DNA from: Cyrtodaria siliqua
Lineage: Eukaryota > Mollusca > Bivalvia > Adapedonta > Hiatellidae
Length of the DNA: 64,000 nt
Assembly: GCA_037043455.1 (NCBI GenBank)
Contig: JAWPHD010001228.1
Span: 186,001-250,000 of the forward strand
Direction of reading: 5' to 3'
A program made the translations under genes and the position numbers. The notes under the pieces were generated by a model. The model ran no database searches and was not told the DNA's origin. It was given only the letters and a program-made list of their open reading frames with translations. Below are positions 46,383 to 57,574 of the stretch, piece by piece; within the stretch, counting starts at the first letter, position 1, and each line of letters begins with the position of its first letter.

Positions 46383-46481
46383 ATGGCGACGATAACGTTG
46401 CCGATTCGTTTTGGAAACCGCCGATTGTTTCCTTCCTATCGCTTGTCTGCGCTTTCCACTGTGTGTAAAAGTCTGAAATAA
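46383..46481 (+). CDS. 32-codon ORF, presequence-like (unit A)
   Basis: 'caaaATGGCG' is a strong start context. The peptide is rich in Arg, Ser and Leu without acidic residues ('RFGNRRLFPSYRLSALS'), as in mitochondrial targeting presequences. A donor-like 'gtgt|gtaaaa' lies before the in-frame TAA, and 'gtaagtg' just after it at ~46484. Unit B (61205-61303) differs by one synonymous base. A first exon of a nuclear gene for a mitochondrial protein, or a leftover of one, is possible. No partner exon found. Confidence 0.3.
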   Translation: MATITLPIRFGNRRLFPSYRLSALSTVCKSLK

Positions 46482-46724
46482 TCGTAAGTGTATTTCTTTT
46501 GGCGATTTTACAGATAATAAAACATTAACATAGTGACAAAATACGTTTATTTTATTTAAAAAATATGCCAAATTTAACGACGTTAGAGCGATGACGTCAC
46601 GAAAGTAAACAACGTCTAGTTAGAGGCACGTTACGGGTTAATTGGCGCAATAAAAATGAATTCATGTTTTTGGCTGTTCTTTTTCTTAAATAATTGGTTA
46701 CAACTTTGAAGTATGACAAATTCG

Positions 46725-46864
46725 TTATTAGGATTCTTGACAGGGAACATGGGCTCACACTCCCTGCCTTGAAATATATATCCCCACTCGCCTAACGGCT
46801 CGGGTGAATATAATTTCCAGGCAGGGAATGTGAGCCCATGTCCCCTGTCAAGAATCCTAATAAC
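46725..46864. mobile_element. 140 bp palindrome, unit A
   Basis: Arms 'ttattaggattcttgacagg' ... 'catgggctcaca.tccctgcc' pair with the complement ending 'caagaatcctaataa'. The centre is near 'cgcctaacggctcgggtg'. Related sequence begins the 36 bp array at ~47615. Confidence 0.92.
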
Positions 46865-46997
46865 TAATAATGTTACGTCAAATTTGACAAACGTCCGTAT
46901 GTAACGTCCGTATTTTACGTCAACTTTGAACAGAAAACGGTGATATCATAAACGTCCGTATGGAACAGAAAACGGTGATGTCACAAACGTCCGTATG

Positions 46998-47463
46998 GGT
47001 CTCACACCTCTAGTATCGCCCCTGAAAGCTCACGGAACTAGAGACAAAAGGAAAACAGAAAATAATTCTTTTTTTTTCTCACAAGGTAATTTTTTAATTT
47101 GAAAAATAGTTTTTTCTTTGCTTAGCATACATCTGCAGTGTAAAAGACAGATGCTAAAGAAAATCCCATGTTGATATGAGGTTCATTCAGTTTTCAGAAG
47201 TGTTTGACCTAGCACCACATATTCAACTAGATAGTATATGAATTTTCTATTTTCCATAGGGGTCACATAAACATGAGCGAGAGAAAAAAAACTGGCTAAC
47301 ATGTATTTTATTATGTATATGTATTTTATTGTTTTAAATTACTGGTCTTGGCAATACTGAAGATATTAAACCAACAACAATGTCTGCTGCCCATCTTTGA
47401 AGCTCAGATGTTGGAAAAGGCTGTACAGTAACTATATGGGAAAATTAATTGAGGTGTGAAACC
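46998..47463. mobile_element. 466 bp TIR element inserted in a 35 bp repeat (unit A)
   Basis: Ends 'ggtctcacacctc' and 'gaggtgtgaaacc' are inverted repeats flanked by TATG(G) on both sides. The host is a 35 bp tandem repeat ('acaaacgtccgtatggaaca' 'gaaaacgg.gatgtc', ~46880-46997 and 47464-47580), whose register resumes exactly across the insertion. The interior is AT-rich and non-coding. Confidence 0.85.
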
Positions 47464-47689
47464 TATGGAACAGAAAACGGGGATGTTACAAACGTCCGTA
47501 TGGAACAGAAAACGGGGATGTCACAAACGTCCGCATGGAACAGAAAACGGGGATGTCAAAAACATCCGTATGTAACGTCAACTTTGACAATATTAGTTAT
47601 TTTGATTTTCGATAGGCGACATGGGCTCACATTCCCTGTCTGGAAATTGTATTCATTCGAGCCGTCAGGCGAGAGGGAATATACTTGCC

Positions 47690-48172
47690 AGGCAGGGACT
47701 GTGATATCACACCGGTAACACAGGCAGGCAGGGACTGTGATAGCATACCGGTAAAGCCGGTGAGGGACTGTGATATCACACCGGTAACACCGGCAGGCAG
47801 GGACTGTGATATCACACCGGTAACACCGCCAGGCAGTGACTATGGTATCTCACCGGTAGCACCGACAGGCAGGGACTGTGGTGTTACACCGGTAACACCG
47901 GCAGGCAGAGACTGTGATATCACACCGAGGGACTGTGATATCACACCGGTAACACCGGCAGACAGGAACTGTGATCTCACACCGGAAACACCGCCAGGCA
48001 TGGACTGTGATATCACACCTGTAACACCGGCAGACAGGGACTGTGATATCACACCGGTAACACCGCCAGGCAAGGACTGTGATAACACCGGAAACACCAC
48101 CAGGCATGGACTGTGATATCACACCTGTAACACCAGCAGACAGGGACTGTGATATCACACCGGAAACACCGT
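47690..48172 (+). repeat. 36 bp minisatellite, unit A (~13 units)
   Basis: The unit is 'caccggtaacaccggcaggc' 'agggactgtgatatca'. 36 bp is 12 codons, so it is open on both strands (Pro-Val-Thr-Pro-Ala-Gly-Arg-Asp-Cys-Asp-Ile-Thr in one frame). It contains the palindromes ACCGGT and TGATATCA. It begins within a degenerate copy of the 140 bp palindrome's arm. Confidence 0.95.
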
Positions 48173-48333
48173 TTTTCCTCTACGGGTCCTTGTGCAAAAT
48201 GAAAATGAGTTTTTTAACGGCTCATCAACTCATTATCCTGGGTTATTCAGAGCTCCCCAAACGATAAAGGAGTCATACATAGGAATTCGGAAACCTAGCC
48301 TGCTTTAACTACGAATATATTGCAATGATTAAT
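48173..48333 (-). mobile_element. SINE 3' fragment at the end of unit A
   Basis: Shares 'aacggctcatcaac', 'ggttattcagagct.ccc' and 'catacataggaattcgg' with the minus-strand repeat at 8765-8880. It ends where the next unit's Penelope tail begins. Unit B copy at 62954-63114. Confidence 0.7.
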
Positions 48334-48710
48334 AGAATAGTTCATGGCGGGGATTTCTTTTTATTGTGTTGACAGTAGGGTAAGTGTGAGGTTTGGTGCA
48401 CCCTAGAACCTGGTTTAAACGGCCAGCGGCCTTTTTCGCCACTGACAGTTTCAAGGCGGTAGCTCTATTGTCAATCCTTCTGTGTTTGTGATGTGTTATT
48501 TGGCCGTTTATTCATGTTTAAATTTGTTCTTTGTTTCTGTTTGTGTTTGTGGTGGACTGTCGTCCTTGAATGCTGCTTTTCCTGTTCGATTTTTATATCT
48601 ATATTTACAACGGGCTTTATTAAGATGCCGTTGTGTTTGGGTACTGTGGTTTAGGCTCGTTTTCTTCATGTTTATGGTTGTTTGTGTAATTTGGGAATCC
48701 AGTACATAGC
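48334..48710 (+). mobile_element. Penelope-like tail opening unit B
   Basis: Tail landmarks from 'catggcggggatttctt' to 'cttgaatgctgcttttcctg'. A ~16 bp deletion relative to the 36080 copy is shared with the 63115 copy. The ORF 48482-48709 is a translation of the tail. Confidence 0.85.
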
Positions 48711-49479
48711 TGGAAGGTGTCTATCACAGTCTGGAAAGCAGTACACTGAATTAGATTGAACTGGAGTATAGGAATTAGTGTTCCCGAATTCCATAATTAA
48801 AATATCGGCGCAATGAAGACGTCAATGGTAACATCATTAGCTGCTATATCAGCAGGAACTAATACAATTTGTTTATGAAATTCGTGAATTCCTGTAATTA
48901 CGAAACGAAAATCTAGGAATCGGAGGACGTGAATATGGGTTAGTATAAGTTGCCAGAACTTGTTTTACTATTGATGTAAAAGAAATATGTTTAAACTAGT
49001 CGCTGTCCCAATAGGATGGGACGTAAAACACCATTTCATTTCATTTCCACGAGCTCGATCACACCCATGTTTGTAAAATATACAGCCTGAAGCGTATTTG
49101 CCTCTTTGAGAACAACCTCTGGCATATGGACGTGAAAAGGTATGTAGTGTTACCTAACAGTATCACAGTTAGTCTACTCGGTTACAGCGTGACTAATGAC
49201 GATTTTTAATAAGGATATCAGGTGATGCATTGAAGTGTTAGGAAGTGGATAGTTTGCCAAATATAGAAAATTAAATAAATGCTTTTGAATTTAGAATGGC
49301 GTACTGGAAACAATTTGTCTGACTTTTATTAGTGAAATATGAGTATAGCGAACAGGTTCACTGCCACATAAAAAATTTTTGCAAAAATTACGGACTTTTA
49401 CTTGCATGATACGGAGTTTTACTTGCATGATACGGAGTTTTGACCCAATATAATTGTCCTATGAGGAGAAGTTCACGAT

Positions 49480-52400
49480 ATCCGTGGCGTAGCTCGACAT
49501 CCGGCTATATAGGAAGTAGACTCCGAGACCTAGCAGAAAATCGAAACCGTGCGGATGCCAATTACAAACATTTTCCATAGGAACTCAACGACAAACACTC
49601 AAACAGATATGAATTCATTTTTATATGAAAAAAAAGGGCTACATGTGGCCAATCTAAATATTCAACATATAATACCAAAAATTTATGAATTAAAATATCA
49701 TTTATCTTTGCCCAATTCAACTAACATACTTGGACTCTGTGAAACATTTCTCACTGAAAATACTGATAATAATGTGTTAAATATCGAGAATTTTACCTTT
49801 GAAAGAAAAGATAGAAAAGGAAAAAAAGGTGGCGTTATTTTAGTGTATATTGCCAGCAAAATTCCATATTCACGTCGTCATGACCTTGAACATATCGATA
49901 TAGAATCCATTTGTATTGAGATAAATTATCAAAACAGCAAACCGTTTTTATTAAATTTCGTATATAGACCCCCGGATGCAAAACAATCATGGATTGATCT
50001 GTTTGATCTGTCTCTTGATAAAATGGATTCTTTAAATTATGAAATGCATATTCTTGGGGATATAAACATAAACTACAGTCAAGATAAAATCTATGACAAC
50101 TTTAAAAATACTAAATGGCACGATGTGATATTAAAATACGGATTAACTCAAAAAGTAAAAAATTCAACTAGAATAAGCAAAACGAGTTCGTCCCTAATTG
50201 ATCATATTTACACTAACAGATCTGAATGCATTGTTGAAGTTAAGGTGCCATATTACAGTATCAGTGATCATTATCCGGTGTGTTTTACTCGCTCTGTAGG
50301 AAAAATTAAACACGGCCAAACTAATCATAAAACTATTACTTACAGAAGTTTTAAGAACTTCAATGAACATAACTTCCAATTTGATTTAATGAATGCGCCA
50401 CTTGAGACCATAGAAACATTCAATAGCCCAAATGATTCATTACAGTTTCTTTATGGTATTATAAATAGTGTTTTATTGAAAAACGCACCGCAAAAAGAAA
50501 AGAGAATTAAGCGTGATATCCAGCCGGCATGGTTCAATGATGAAATAAAAGCTGCTATTTTCCAACGAAATAAACTTCACCGCGAAAAAAAATTCACCGA
50601 ATTTAAAATAGTAAGAAATAAAATATTATCAATGATAAGAAAACATAAAAAGAATTTTTTCAATGAAGCAATAAAAAGCAATAAGTCTCCAAGCATTTTA
50701 TGGAAGAATTTAAAAGCTATATGTAATGAAGTTCACAACGATGCAAATTCCTTTTTATCAAACAAACTTCGGTATAAAAACACTATTATTGAGGGTCAGA
50801 ATAACATTTTAAATGCTCTAAATGAACATTTTACAAATATCTCAAATATTATTGACAAAACATCCTTGGTTGCTGAAAACTTTTCAAATCTTCAGCAAAC
50901 TCTAGATGATAAATTAAAACATGCAGTATTTGAAATTGATCATATAACGGCATATGAAGTAAAGAAAATTATAGATAATTTAAATCCAAATATGTCTACA
51001 GGGTCAGATGGTATTGGTCCCAAAATTCTTAAATACTGTGGCGATTGTATCACACCAGCAATTGCCTATATCATCAATCAAAGTATTGATCAAGGAATTT
51101 TTCCGGATGCACTAAAAGAGGCGTGTGTCAAACCGATTTTCAAGAGTGGAGACAAAGAAGATCCAAATAATTATCGTCCAATTTCAATTTTACCGACCAT
51201 ATCCAAAGTGTTTGAAAGACATATTGCATCTCAGTTACAATCATATTTTATAAAATATTCTATTATTCATGATACCCAGTCAGGTTTTAGACAACAGCAT
51301 TCGTGTCAAACGGCGCTCATTCATTTAATAGATTCATGGTTAAAAGATGTGGATTTAGGAAAATATGTTGGTGCGTTTTTTTTAGATCTGCAGAAGGCAT
51401 TTGATTTGGTAGACCACAATATACTTATACATAAACTGCATTTGTATCATTGTTCAAATAAAACGGTCAAACTGTTTACATCGTACCTTTCAAACCGGAC
51501 ACAGTTCATGAAACATGGTACTTTCACTACAAACAAATTGATAGTGACATCAGGCGTACCCCAGGGTTCGATCCTGGGGCCGCTTCTATTTTTTATATAT
51601 ATCAATGATATTGCTTATACAACTACCACAGGAACGTTAGATCTGTACGCGGATGATTCCACTCTATATGAAGCTGATCATGATATCCTTAAAGTACAAA
51701 CCCGACTTCAGGCTAATTTGAAAGCAATAGATAGGTGGTGTGATGAAAACAATATGGCTCTACATCCCACTAAAACTAAATGTATGATTATAACTTCACA
51801 TATTAAACACAAAGCACTAAATAATAACCATGTGCTATTACAATTAAACATTAATGATTCGCAAATAGAAAATGTTAACGTTCAAAAGATACTCGGAATT
51901 TATGATGATAATACGTTATCATGGAATGTACAGATATCAAAACTGAGTTCCAAAATAAATTCTAAAATTGCACTTTTAAAAAAAATTGTTTATTTCTTGA
52001 CGGATGATATGAAGAAACTGTACTACAATGCTTACATCCTGTCGACCATTGACTATTGTTGCCAAATATGGGCTAAAGGGAACAACATCAATAAGATACA
52101 TAAGCTACAAGTAAGAGTAGCGCGAATAATAATGCATAAATCTTACAAAACTGGGTGCAAATCACTACTGAAAGAATTACAATGGCTATCCGTTTCAGAT
52201 AGATATCAGTATCACATAGCTGTTCTAGTATACAAAGCGAAATATAATCTCGCTCCAAATTACATAAGCAAATTATTAACCTTTTCCAGCAGTAACATAT
52301 ATAGCCTTCGATCTATTACAAACAGTGATTTAGTAACTCCCAAGCCACGTACAAATTATATGAAAAAATCCTTTACATTTGTAAGTGCACAAGTATGGAA

Positions 52401-52644
52401 TAGTGTGCCTGTACAGATTCGTTCATCATCGTCGTTACATTCATTTAAATATAGATATAGATCACATTTATTGCAAAGTAATGTATTATCATTTAACGAT
52501 TAATTGTTCAGATAACAATAACAAAGTAAACATATAAGTGAATTTTGAGTAAGAATCCGCTTATACTGTATTATTTCATGATCTTTAATATTGTTTCTAG
52601 AAAATTAACTAATGGAGTGTTTGTCGATGTATATATGCATATTG

Positions 52645-52676
<32 letters not shown>

Positions 52677-52807
52677 TGCGTGCGTGTATGATATTTTGCA
52701 GAAGGCCACATTGAAAATAAGATGTATATGATGTATGTTATATAACTCTAATGTGTTACCTTCTTTAAATAAAGCTTTTATTATTATTATTATTATTACA
52801 TTATTAT
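49480..52807 (+). mobile_element. Nearly intact CR1/L2-type LINE
   Basis: Boundaries come from comparison with the empty site in unit A ('ttcacgata' then 'attatcaatgaaac' at ~37225-37250). Here 'ttcacgata' is followed by the element and 'aagtattaatgaaac' resumes at ~52808, suggesting a very short target duplication (ATA or ATAA). The 5' UTR is ~75 bp, so it is slightly truncated or short. The 3' end has 'taaataaagcttttattatt' and an (ATT)n tail (52779-52800). A TGTG/TGCG microsatellite lies in the 3' UTR at 52643-52688. Confidence 0.88.
49555..52503 (+). CDS. LINE ORF2-type protein: AP endonuclease and reverse transcriptase
   Basis: 982 aa from ATG 49555 with no stop or frameshift; an apparent start six bases earlier is GTG. 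The endonuclease occupies residues ~25-240: 'LNIQHI' (~33), 'LCETFLTEN' (~62), 'NFVYRPPDA' (~140), 'LGDINI' (~168), 'SLIDHIYTN' and 'SDHYPV' (~237). A linker has a 'RNKLHREKK' basic stretch. RT ~470-760 has 'LDLQKAFDLVDHN' (~610), 'GVPQGSILGPLLF' (~665) and the catalytic 'LYADDSTLYE' (~696). The C-terminal domain has 'STIDYCCQIWAKG' and 'KLQVRVARII', usual for CR1/L2 relatives. The protein nicks target DNA and copies its own RNA into it. All catalytic motifs look intact, so it may be recently active. Confidence 0.95.
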   Translation: MPITNIFHRNSTTNTQTDMNSFLYEKKGLHVANLNIQHIIPKIYELKYHLSLPNSTNILGLCETFLTENTDNNVLNIENFTFERKDRKGKKGGVILVYIASKIPYSRRHDLEHIDIESICIEINYQNSKPFLLNFVYRPPDAKQSWIDLFDLSLDKMDSLNYEMHILGDININYSQDKIYDNFKNTKWHDVILKYGLTQKVKNSTRISKTSSSLIDHIYTNRSECIVEVKVPYYSISDHYPVCFTRSVGKIKHGQTNHKTITYRSFKNFNEHNFQFDLMNAPLETIETFNSPNDSLQFLYGIINSVLLKNAPQKEKRIKRDIQPAWFNDEIKAAIFQRNKLHREKKFTEFKIVRNKILSMIRKHKKNFFNEAIKSNKSPSILWKNLKAICNEVHNDANSFLSNKLRYKNTIIEGQNNILNALNEHFTNISNIIDKTSLVAENFSNLQQTLDDKLKHAVFEIDHITAYEVKKIIDNLNPNMSTGSDGIGPKILKYCGDCITPAIAYIINQSIDQGIFPDALKEACVKPIFKSGDKEDPNNYRPISILPTISKVFERHIASQLQSYFIKYSIIHDTQSGFRQQHSCQTALIHLIDSWLKDVDLGKYVGAFFLDLQKAFDLVDHNILIHKLHLYHCSNKTVKLFTSYLSNRTQFMKHGTFTTNKLIVTSGVPQGSILGPLLFFIYINDIAYTTTTGTLDLYADDSTLYEADHDILKVQTRLQANLKAIDRWCDENNMALHPTKTKCMIITSHIKHKALNNNHVLLQLNINDSQIENVNVQKILGIYDDNTLSWNVQISKLSSKINSKIALLKKIVYFLTDDMKKLYYNAYILSTIDYCCQIWAKGNNINKIHKLQVRVARIIMHKSYKTGCKSLLKELQWLSVSDRYQYHIAVLVYKAKYNLAPNYISKLLTFSSSNIYSLRSITNSDLVTPKPRTNYMKKSFTFVSAQVWNSVPVQIRSSSSLHSFKYRYRSHLLQSNVLSFND

Positions 52808-53057
52808 AAGTATTAATGAAACTGTCATTTTCGAAAATGTATCGGTGATAGACAACACTGATCAGAACAAACATTCATTAAGTACAGATATGGGTGTAGA
52901 TTGTAATAACAAGTATGTTCCCATGAGTACACCCAGAAAAATCTGCAAACAACGGTTACGTGCAGTGAAGAACAATCTAAGGTCGATGTGCATCTGTTTA
53001 TGGCAGACAACGAAATGCCACATATGCGGAAAATCCTATTAATAGAGGATCTTACAT

Positions 53058-53180
53058 GAGTACTCATTCATAATTGAATTTATTAAACGAGTTGGTAGAA
53101 TGATATGAGGCGAGGCTCTTGCCGAGAATTATATCTGTTTTACTAACGAGTCTAATAAATTCAATAATGAATGAGAACTG
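53058..53180. mobile_element. Palindromic element (unit B only)
   Basis: 'actcattcataattgaattt' pairs with 'aaattcaataatgaatgag' ~120 bp later, and inner 'attaaacgagttggtag' pairs with 'ctaacgagtctaat'. It lies within a few bases of where unit A has its TA-flanked MITE. The 53181-53345 stretch after it, rich in 'gacgtc/cgtcac', is also unique to B. Confidence 0.85.
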
Positions 53181-53494
53181 ACGTTAGATTCTATTTATTA
53201 CATAACTTGTAACGTCACAATACGTCAGAAAATGTATATTAACGTGACGTCCATGACGTCATTACGTTATGTCATACCACTAATGGAATATCGAAAATAT
53301 TGAATGGTGTTATTAAACTTCCACACCGCATGTTATCTATATGAACTATATTGAACAACATATCGTCTCATCGTATTTTGTTCTATGTTCGTCAAATGAA
53401 GTTATGCATAACAAAGACCTGTTTAAACCCATAGCTGACGTTTTGCTAATTACCGTTCCAACAATACACCCCTATTTCGTGTTTGTGGTGTCAC

Positions 53495-53658
53495 CAATCT
53501 CATTAAAATCAGATCCAAAATATTCGCTCACTGCTTTCCACTATTTAATAGCGGAAAGTAGTGGAACTTACCACTATGTAATAGCGGAAAGTAGTGGAGC
53601 GAGTATAAATAGCGGAAAGTAGTGGAGGAATATTTTGGATCTGATTTTAATGAGATTG
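53495..53658. mobile_element. Palindromic element, unit B, internally expanded
   Basis: Same arms as 38349-38450, but 'aatagcggaaagtagtgga' is present three times, adding 62 bp. The expansion is inside the right arm, so the hairpin is now asymmetric. Confidence 0.9.
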
Positions 53659-53788
53659 TGGCAGGCTTTGTTTCTGTTTATCCTTATAAATGTGTTTATT
53701 TTGAATGAGTTTATTTGATTATGAGCACAATCAATTGTTATATTCAGTCATTTGGCAAAGAATGTCGACCTAACTATAACCAAATAAG

Positions 53789-54001
53789 TAATGTGCAGGC
53801 CCGTAGCTAAACTATAACAAAATAAATAACGTGCAGGCCCGTAGCTAAAATATAACAAAATAAGTAATGTGCAGGCCCGTAGCTAAACTATAACAAAATA
53901 AGTAATGTGCAGGCCCGTACCTAAATATAACAAAAATAAGTAATGTGCAGGCCCGTAGCTAAAATATAACAAAAAAAGTAATGTGCAGGCCCGTAGCTAC
54001 G
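53789..54001 (+). repeat. 38 bp minisatellite, unit B (~6 units)
   Basis: Same repeat as 38571-38823 with fewer units and different variant order, so the arrays have changed independently since duplication. Confidence 0.95.
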
Positions 54002-54555
54002 CTGAGGAACACCGAGGCAGACTGTTTGGGAATGTACATACTTTACATATATTTAACTTCAATATCGATAAATAATCAAATTGACGATAACACGTCTTAC
54101 TTTTTAAAAACCGAAATCAGGGACATGCACTAAAACGGAGGAATTTTCATAAAAAAAATCCTACAAAAATCCGGAGTGTAGGTTGTGTGGGCAGATGCCA
54201 CCATACCTCCATAGTAAGGGATGTGCCTCGGTTTAATTTCAGGGCTGGCTACGGACCTGATGTGTATTGATGTGTTTACTGGATTATCGAACCTCGTAAC
54301 TGTGTCTGAAAAAAAACAGCGATTATCGACCTTCGTAAAGGCTGTATTTAACGATTAGCTGCAGGGCTGGTGTAGCAGCCATACTAATTAAAGTATGATG
54401 AATCTTTATTGTAATAATATTGATGAATACTCTGAAAAATAGTAAGATGTGTTTATGTATTGCCTGATAGATTTATTGTGTATGATTAAGGAATGGATTT
54501 AGTTAGTTAAAACTCAGCTGCCATTGTTTTGTCATGCGAGGAGAGTAACAATACA

Positions 54556-54885
54556 TATAATCCCTCTCCACGATATTTCAATCGGAGCGTGTGTCTCGGT
54601 TGACACATCTGAACATCGATCGCTGAAATTCGGCTGATCTGTCCAGTGGCTGTCCCACTCTACACCTTCCATGTCGCGACGCTCTCGCTGCCTCGTCGCA
54701 CGATCGAGCATCAGTCAAAATTGGCCCTCAGTTGCTCTCATTGGGCGTCTGTGTGTGCCGTGGTTTAATAGTTCTACCTTTCTTCTCGTAGTGTCTTGAC
54801 TAAATTGGGAAGTTGGGGGTAACTCGAATACTGTTTATGACGCTCCCATACGGCACTGTACGTGAGCAGTCTGCCATCTTTTTTA
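54556..54885. promoter_or_regulatory. CpG-rich direct repeat R1 (unit B)
   Basis: Unit B counterpart of 39405-39725, differing at only a handful of positions, several of them lost CpGs near its left edge ('ctctccacg' for 'ctctcggcg'). Confidence 0.5.
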
Positions 54886-55097
54886 ATTTTTATGATTCGT
54901 TTTATTTATTGTACAGACATCCCATTGGACGCATGAGAATACCTTCTGATTTTCTAAGCGTTTCTGTCTTTTCACTAAATATAGATGGACCCGGCCAAAA
55001 CCCTTTCTATGAGCAAGAAATGAAAAGTCTCAAAAATCAAAACTTTCCAGATAATTTTTCCCGAATTGTTAATGAATTAATAAATGACATTTATTAA
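54837..55097 (+). CDS. Uncharacterised 86-aa ORF after R1 (unit B)
   Basis: Counterpart of 39679-39939: Gln to His and Thr to Ser changes, otherwise identical and open to the same stop. Confidence 0.3.
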   Translation: MTLPYGTVREQSAIFFNFYDSFYLLYRHPIGRMRIPSDFLSVSVFSLNIDGPGQNPFYEQEMKSLKNQNFPDNFSRIVNELINDIY

Positions 55098-56432
55098 AAT
55101 GGGGTCATCGTTTTTTCCCAAACGTATTTCAAGTTCTTAAAATGTGAAATTAACCCCATTTACAAAACATAACACATTAAAGGGGCACACGACAATCTTA
55201 TATTTTATATATCTTACGCTCATGGCGTCTCGTTACTAGCATTTTGTTCAAGCATTAATATTAATTATAATAACAGAATAAGCTTGTTTTGTATAGTTTT
55301 AACGGTTGATAATATTGCACTATATTAAAAAGAGTATATAAAAAGATAGTGACGTCTCGGTTTGATTGTGATATGAGAAACATACAAGTAATAAAACAAT
55401 ATTTCAAATTGCCAAGGCTTGTCTTGTCGTATTTACAATGCCATGTTGTTGTTTTTGTGTTTTTTATATTTTGTATCATAATCAGTTTAATAATAACATG
55501 ATCTCAGACCATAACCCTATATTTTGTCTTTAACTGTTAAAATGTGCGAAGATACGATTCAAATCAGCAATACATTTACCCGTACCGTACAACATAACAT
55601 AGAAACTGTTTCCACGTCACACAGCAACCCCGATGGTGCACCGCATTAGCGTCCTCCGTATTACCGCATGGCGACACTTCAATCGGATCGCGTGTTTGGT
55701 TGAAATATCTGAATGTCGATCACTGAAATTCGGTTGACCTGTCCCTGGCCGTCACATTCTACACCTTCTAATAAATTAACATCGGTCCAATATTTCTCTT
55801 TCACAAGAGCTCTTACTAAGTTCCTTCCCATCAGACCAAAGCAGAACTCATAACGATTTTAAGGGGTCCCTGACTTGTTACAGACACCTTGAATATATAT
55901 ATATTATATAAAATGTATATAATAAACCGTACAGATAGAGGCCACGACAAAACAAATGCATGTTTCCATTAACTCGCCTTACCCTAGTTTTTCCGTCGAC
56001 CCTACGCTTTTTATTAGAGAAAAAAAGGACAGCGGAATTGAACTTGTTCAAGAATTTAGTTCAGTGATTTCTATACATTCAGGAGATAACTATTACTCGT
56101 GTTCCACTAAAATAAAAAATATGCATTTTTTTAAAACAGTTCGCATAAACAATTTATTTTGCTGTTGCCTTGGGTATAACTTCCGTATGAGGTTCATTTT
56201 CCATGAATATCCTCGATTTCAGTATACGAGGGCGTGACATCTGATTGACACCTACTCCTTAACCTCAGACACACCCTCTCACATCCCATTCCCTTCCCCA
56301 CCACCACCCGCTTTAATTTTAATTGCAACATTACATTTTGTGAATTCTGATGATGTATCGGAGTTTAGTCTTAAAATGAACAACGGTATTGTTATACGCT
56401 TTATTTTACTACGGCTACTTTAAGGAAAGTCA

Positions 56433-56501
56433 ATGTACGAGAAAGTCGAAATTCTGCTGATATGTTTTATTTTAATATTTCCTATCACGTATTGTCAAAC
56501 A
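56433..56501 (+). CDS. Candidate signal-peptide exon (unit B)
   Basis: Same exon; the first ATG is lost (AAG) but the inner ATG, the hydrophobic core and the donor 'gtaagt' are unchanged. The acceptor has changed from 'ctgtag' to 'tttaag' but keeps AG. Confidence 0.45.
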
Positions 56502-57574
56502 GTAAGTTATTTATTGGAACACCATAATAACACGTTATCAATGTCTAAATGTTGGAATTACCAAACATTAATAATATAAGTCAATTTATAATATGAATTT
56601 TCAAATGGATCTATCTATAGTCCAATTGTCATTGACACACGGATAACCGCTGTACTTCAAGTGCTCTCTCAATCATAACCTTCCAAGGTTTACTCGATTA
56701 ATGTGTTCAGCTTACAAGTATATAATAAAACAGTTGCCATCTGTAATTTTTTCAGTTGCTAGTTTATATACTGTCCCACGGATTTGTGCCCGTGATGTTA
56801 TTTTTATATAAACAACAGCAACATTAAATACAATTGTATTATAGCACAAATCACAGGTTTACATGTTAAATATTTTGTTCTTTTTGTTTTTAAACAATAT
56901 GTGAACGTGTTGTAAGCTTCCCAAAATAACGCCACAAAACAACTTCAGTCATAAATTTGATGCAAAACTGATAAAAACTCTGAAGTCGTATTTGGTGTAA
57001 CAAAATATGTCATTGATGTTACCCAATTTTACAATATTAAACACAAACGAACTATTTGTAAATAGTAAATGGTTTCTTTTGTTTTAAAACAGATGTGCAC
57101 ACAAATCATGAATTACATGTTGCTATTAATCGTATACAGTCATAACTGTTATGCAAAACTGATAATAAGTCTGAAGTTGTCTTTGGTGTTACAAAATGTG
57201 TCGTTGATGTTACCAGTTTTCACAACAATATGAGTTTTACGATTTTGGAAATACCAAATGGTTTGCTGTTTGTATTAAAACAGATGAACGACGTGACAGG
57301 GTGACGGTACGACGTGACAGGGAGATGAATGCTTGAATGTAATAACACATGGAACATCTGTGATATAAAAATGGATGAATATTATGCTATTGCTACCCAG
57401 GGGCGTAGTGTGGTATACTCTGGCATTTCCCCCCGAATATGTTCATTTAAATGGCAAATCTAATGATTCTTTCGATATAAACAATTATGACATGAACTAT
57501 AACTTGCTTCATAAGTTTCCTGCATCCGTATTTCTGAAAAGGGTAGAGATTTGAAGCAAATATCGTTAATTATA

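Larger units (their letters stand above)
36073..48333 (+). repeat. Tandem duplication unit A (12.3 kb)
   Basis: Starts at 'agaatagttcatggcgg' within a Penelope-like tail. The same sequence restarts at 48334 and 63115. Apart from its own insertions it matches unit B in order and orientation, mostly with only a few per cent mismatches by eye. It lacks the LINE and keeps the empty site at ~37230. It uniquely has the Tc1-like MITE at 37496 and the SAP exon at 37987. Confidence 0.92.

Noticed and set aside
46290..46571. 93-aa minus-strand ORF conserved between units
   Set aside because: Only two substitutions between units, but both change amino acids, and the plus-strand 32-codon frame within it has only a synonymous change. 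No domain recognised.
47685..48158. Repeat-protein ORFs (Pro-Val-Thr-Pro type and reverse)
   Set aside because: Translation of a 36 bp minisatellite; frames break at different units in the two duplicates.
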